A DNA stretch of 64,000 nucleotides from Blastobasis lacticolella (taxonomy: Eukaryota > Arthropoda > Insecta > Lepidoptera > Blastobasidae). Where the stretch lies: assembly GCA_905147135.1 (NCBI GenBank), contig LR990044.1, positions 19,165,622 through 19,229,621 of the forward strand, given 5' to 3'. Under the pieces are notes generated by a model that had not been told where the DNA came from, did no database searches, and worked only from the letters and a program-made list of their open reading frames with translations. Both the position numbers and the translations under genes were made by a program. Shown in pieces: positions 62,306 through 64,000 of this stretch (the first letter of the stretch is position 1; every line of letters begins with the position of its first letter).

Positions 62306-62984
62306 TGATAGCGAGACGCCGATAGGACGTGCACCATCTTATCATGCATAACTATCGATCTATACGACATTAAAAACTTACTAAAAATTAGATACCAGCA
62401 TAGAAACTAATTATACTTATACCTACTCATTTACATAATTACCGCGGTTAATACCGGCCGAAGCCATTGTCCGTTACTTTTACTACTTTCTTCCACGTCG
62501 TAAGGATAATAATAACTTAATACTCTATTTGATGATGTACCTGTTGTCTATTTCAATTATAGATACCAATATAGGTAACTTTTGTATTCTTTACGTATGT
62601 TTTTATACTATTAAATAATTTTTGTATGTCATAGATTTAGATATAGGTATGTATATTCATCATATAATAAGCAGTTAACTTTAATAACAGTTTCAACTTT
62701 TCAGATTCGTAATTGGCACTAGCATCGTTTTAAATATTTTTTTAAATAATATGTAATTGTTGCTGTGATATGTAAAATAAATAAATAATTTGCTTAAAAG
62801 TAAATTTAATAAATATAAGTCAGTTTTCAATAAAAATAACTCCTTGTTGTACCAACAGTGGATAAAACGATTACCTATTTATTACTTTAATAATTAAAAT
62901 ATTTACAGTTATAATAAAAATACCTATACATTAATACGTTTAAAATAGCAAAAATATACACTAATACATATAAAATAATACATA
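62306..62984. other. Unclassified AT-rich stretch
   Basis: May include the 3' UTR of the family-F element that ends at 62985 on the minus strand. No other feature recognised. Confidence 0.35.
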
Positions 62985-63209
62985 CTAATAATTAAAAAAG
63001 TCGTCCACATCGCTGTCCCCCGGAATGGTGCCCAGAAAGCTGGCTGCGTTGCCTCGTTGAATAGCGATGCTAATCCGTTGCCCGAGGAACGAGCCAGCTC
63101 TCCGGTCACCAGTGGTGTCATTTAATTTTTTGGAAAGTTCTGCAAATAATTTTTTCGCACCAGGGCCCCACGGTTCCAACGTTTCCACCCCAAACGGCTG
63201 AAATACGAA
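62985..63209 (-). pseudogene. Conserved transposon-type ORF C-terminus, family F
   Basis: The minus strand reads FQPFGVETLEPWGPGAKKLF, then ELSKKLNDTTGDRRAGSF, LGQRISIAIQRGNAASF and DDFFNY before a stop at 62985-62987. The C-terminal block is shared with 4138-4260 (QRLSLAIQRGNAAS). The frame is open with no lesions, so this copy is better preserved. A TATTTCAG directly precedes the PFGVETL part and could be a splice acceptor, so it may be the last exon of a longer gene; no upstream part is visible in the window. I remember VETxGPWGP...AIQRGNAAS from the ends of many invertebrate reverse-transcriptase-linked hypothetical proteins. Confidence 0.6.
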
Positions 63210-63679
63210 ATACTCCTTGTTTAATTAAGACAAACTGTCATAATGTTGCCCACGTGAATACCGATAGATAGGATGATCAAACATATTTCATATCAAAGCT
63301 TTACTAATGCGTCGTTAGGAGACGATATTATCTCTGTACACGATGTTAACAATAGCAGGGGAACGTTACGAAAATACGAAAGTTTTAGATTGGACCTGAA
63401 TATAATTAACGGCGTAATTGCTTAGGAGCCAGTACACATCAATTTGAATTTCTGACTAAAATTTATTTAGAGTCTAAATAAAGTTGCTTTGGTTTCTTGG
63501 TCATAGAATCAACAGCTCACAAAACTTCTACATCAGATATTCGTAAATAATAGAGAGCCAGCTCTTTAGAAGTTGAAACAACACAATGTCACCTTTTGGA
63601 ATAGTTTAATTTCATCATTTTGAACGAATGAAACACTTTATTGCATAAATAAATCACAAATAATAGGGACCCGTTTATA
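63210..63679. other. Unclassified stretch
   Basis: No gene or shared repeat recognised. Confidence 0.4.
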
Positions 63680-63845
63680 CGTTGCCGCTTACAAACCGGA
63701 TAGTAAACGCATACGCGTCGTCCCGTATAGTCAACGCGTAGCAATCGGACCAAAGGAGCACTTTACCCTATTGGCGCGCACACGATGCGGTGACGAAGCG
63801 GGCGCGGCACGACAACTGTGCGTGGGCGCTGCACGTTTGTTTACA
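63680..63845 (-). repeat. GC-rich element M4, copy 2
   Basis: Reverse-oriented partner of 23344-23535: CGCTTACAAACCGGATAG, CGCGTCGTCCCGTATAGTCA, CCCTATTGGCGCGCACACGA, CGGGCGCGGCACGACAACTG and GCGCTGCACGTTTGTTTACA. The motif order is conserved with many substitutions. Confidence 0.75.
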
Positions 63846-64000
63846 AATAATAAAATAAGCTTTATGTCATAAGTATATAAACCAAAATGAGAAGTTTTCC
63901 AGTAGGTATTGTCAATTGGTTTCAAAAAGCATCAATAGATGGCGCTCCTACAATTTTGGTAATTTTTTACCAAAAGGTTCAACGAAATGTATTTTAATAC

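Overview
The window looks like about 64 kb of AT-rich intergenic or long-intron DNA from a moth or butterfly (Lepidoptera). The main evidence is the repeat content: two tRNA-headed SINE families, a SINE-like element with a GGCCGTGTGG-type head, several families of 5'-truncated LINE ends of kinds I associate with Lepidoptera, Lep1-like Helitron fragments ending in CTAG, and many MITE-like foldbacks. I cannot name the species. I see no intact host protein-coding gene, rRNA gene, functional tRNA gene or CRISPR array. All long open frames are short, and most are chance frames or remnants of transposon genes.

Layout. 1-8.1 kb: LINE tails, a tRNA-SINE with target-site duplications (2527-2750), a second SINE family (3211-3551, 6191-6393), and a conserved C-terminal ORF fragment on the minus strand (4138-4260). 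8.1-11.2 kb: the longest LINE coding remnant (8136-8906) and a second LINE ORF tail (10684-11133). 11.3-13 kb: a 286-bp repeat, then the most striking object, a 1133-bp foldback transposon (11843-12975) with 92-bp near-identical terminal inverted repeats and a satellite-like interior. 13-22 kb: several MITEs, a nested LINE-in-SINE insertion, a ~288-bp tandem duplication (17589-18159), a possible TATA/Inr promoter with a short ORF (19513-19889), and a possible symmetric exon (21507-21644). 22-38 kb: SINE copies, Helitron and dispersed repeats, and an element with 63-bp TIRs interrupted by a SINE-like insertion (26317-26852). 38-55 kb: layered insertions (40657-41181, 46920-47318, 50641-51132, 53885-54632) and a duplicated reverse-transcriptase remnant (43617-44225). 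55-64 kb: a 464-bp-period duplication, a possible 3' exon (57200-57275), a near-perfect palindromic MITE (58888-58974), more SINEs, and a second copy of the conserved ORF C-terminus (62985-63209).

The elements do not form a pathway. What the window preserves is a readable insertion history. At least seven older elements are interrupted by younger ones, and six insertions keep matching target-site duplications of 8-14 bp. Autonomous LINE families appear only as 3' ends, as expected from 5' truncation. The SINEs are presumably mobilised by such LINEs, but which LINE serves which SINE cannot be decided here. All family names are local labels based on sequence comparison within the window and on memory. 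No database search was possible.
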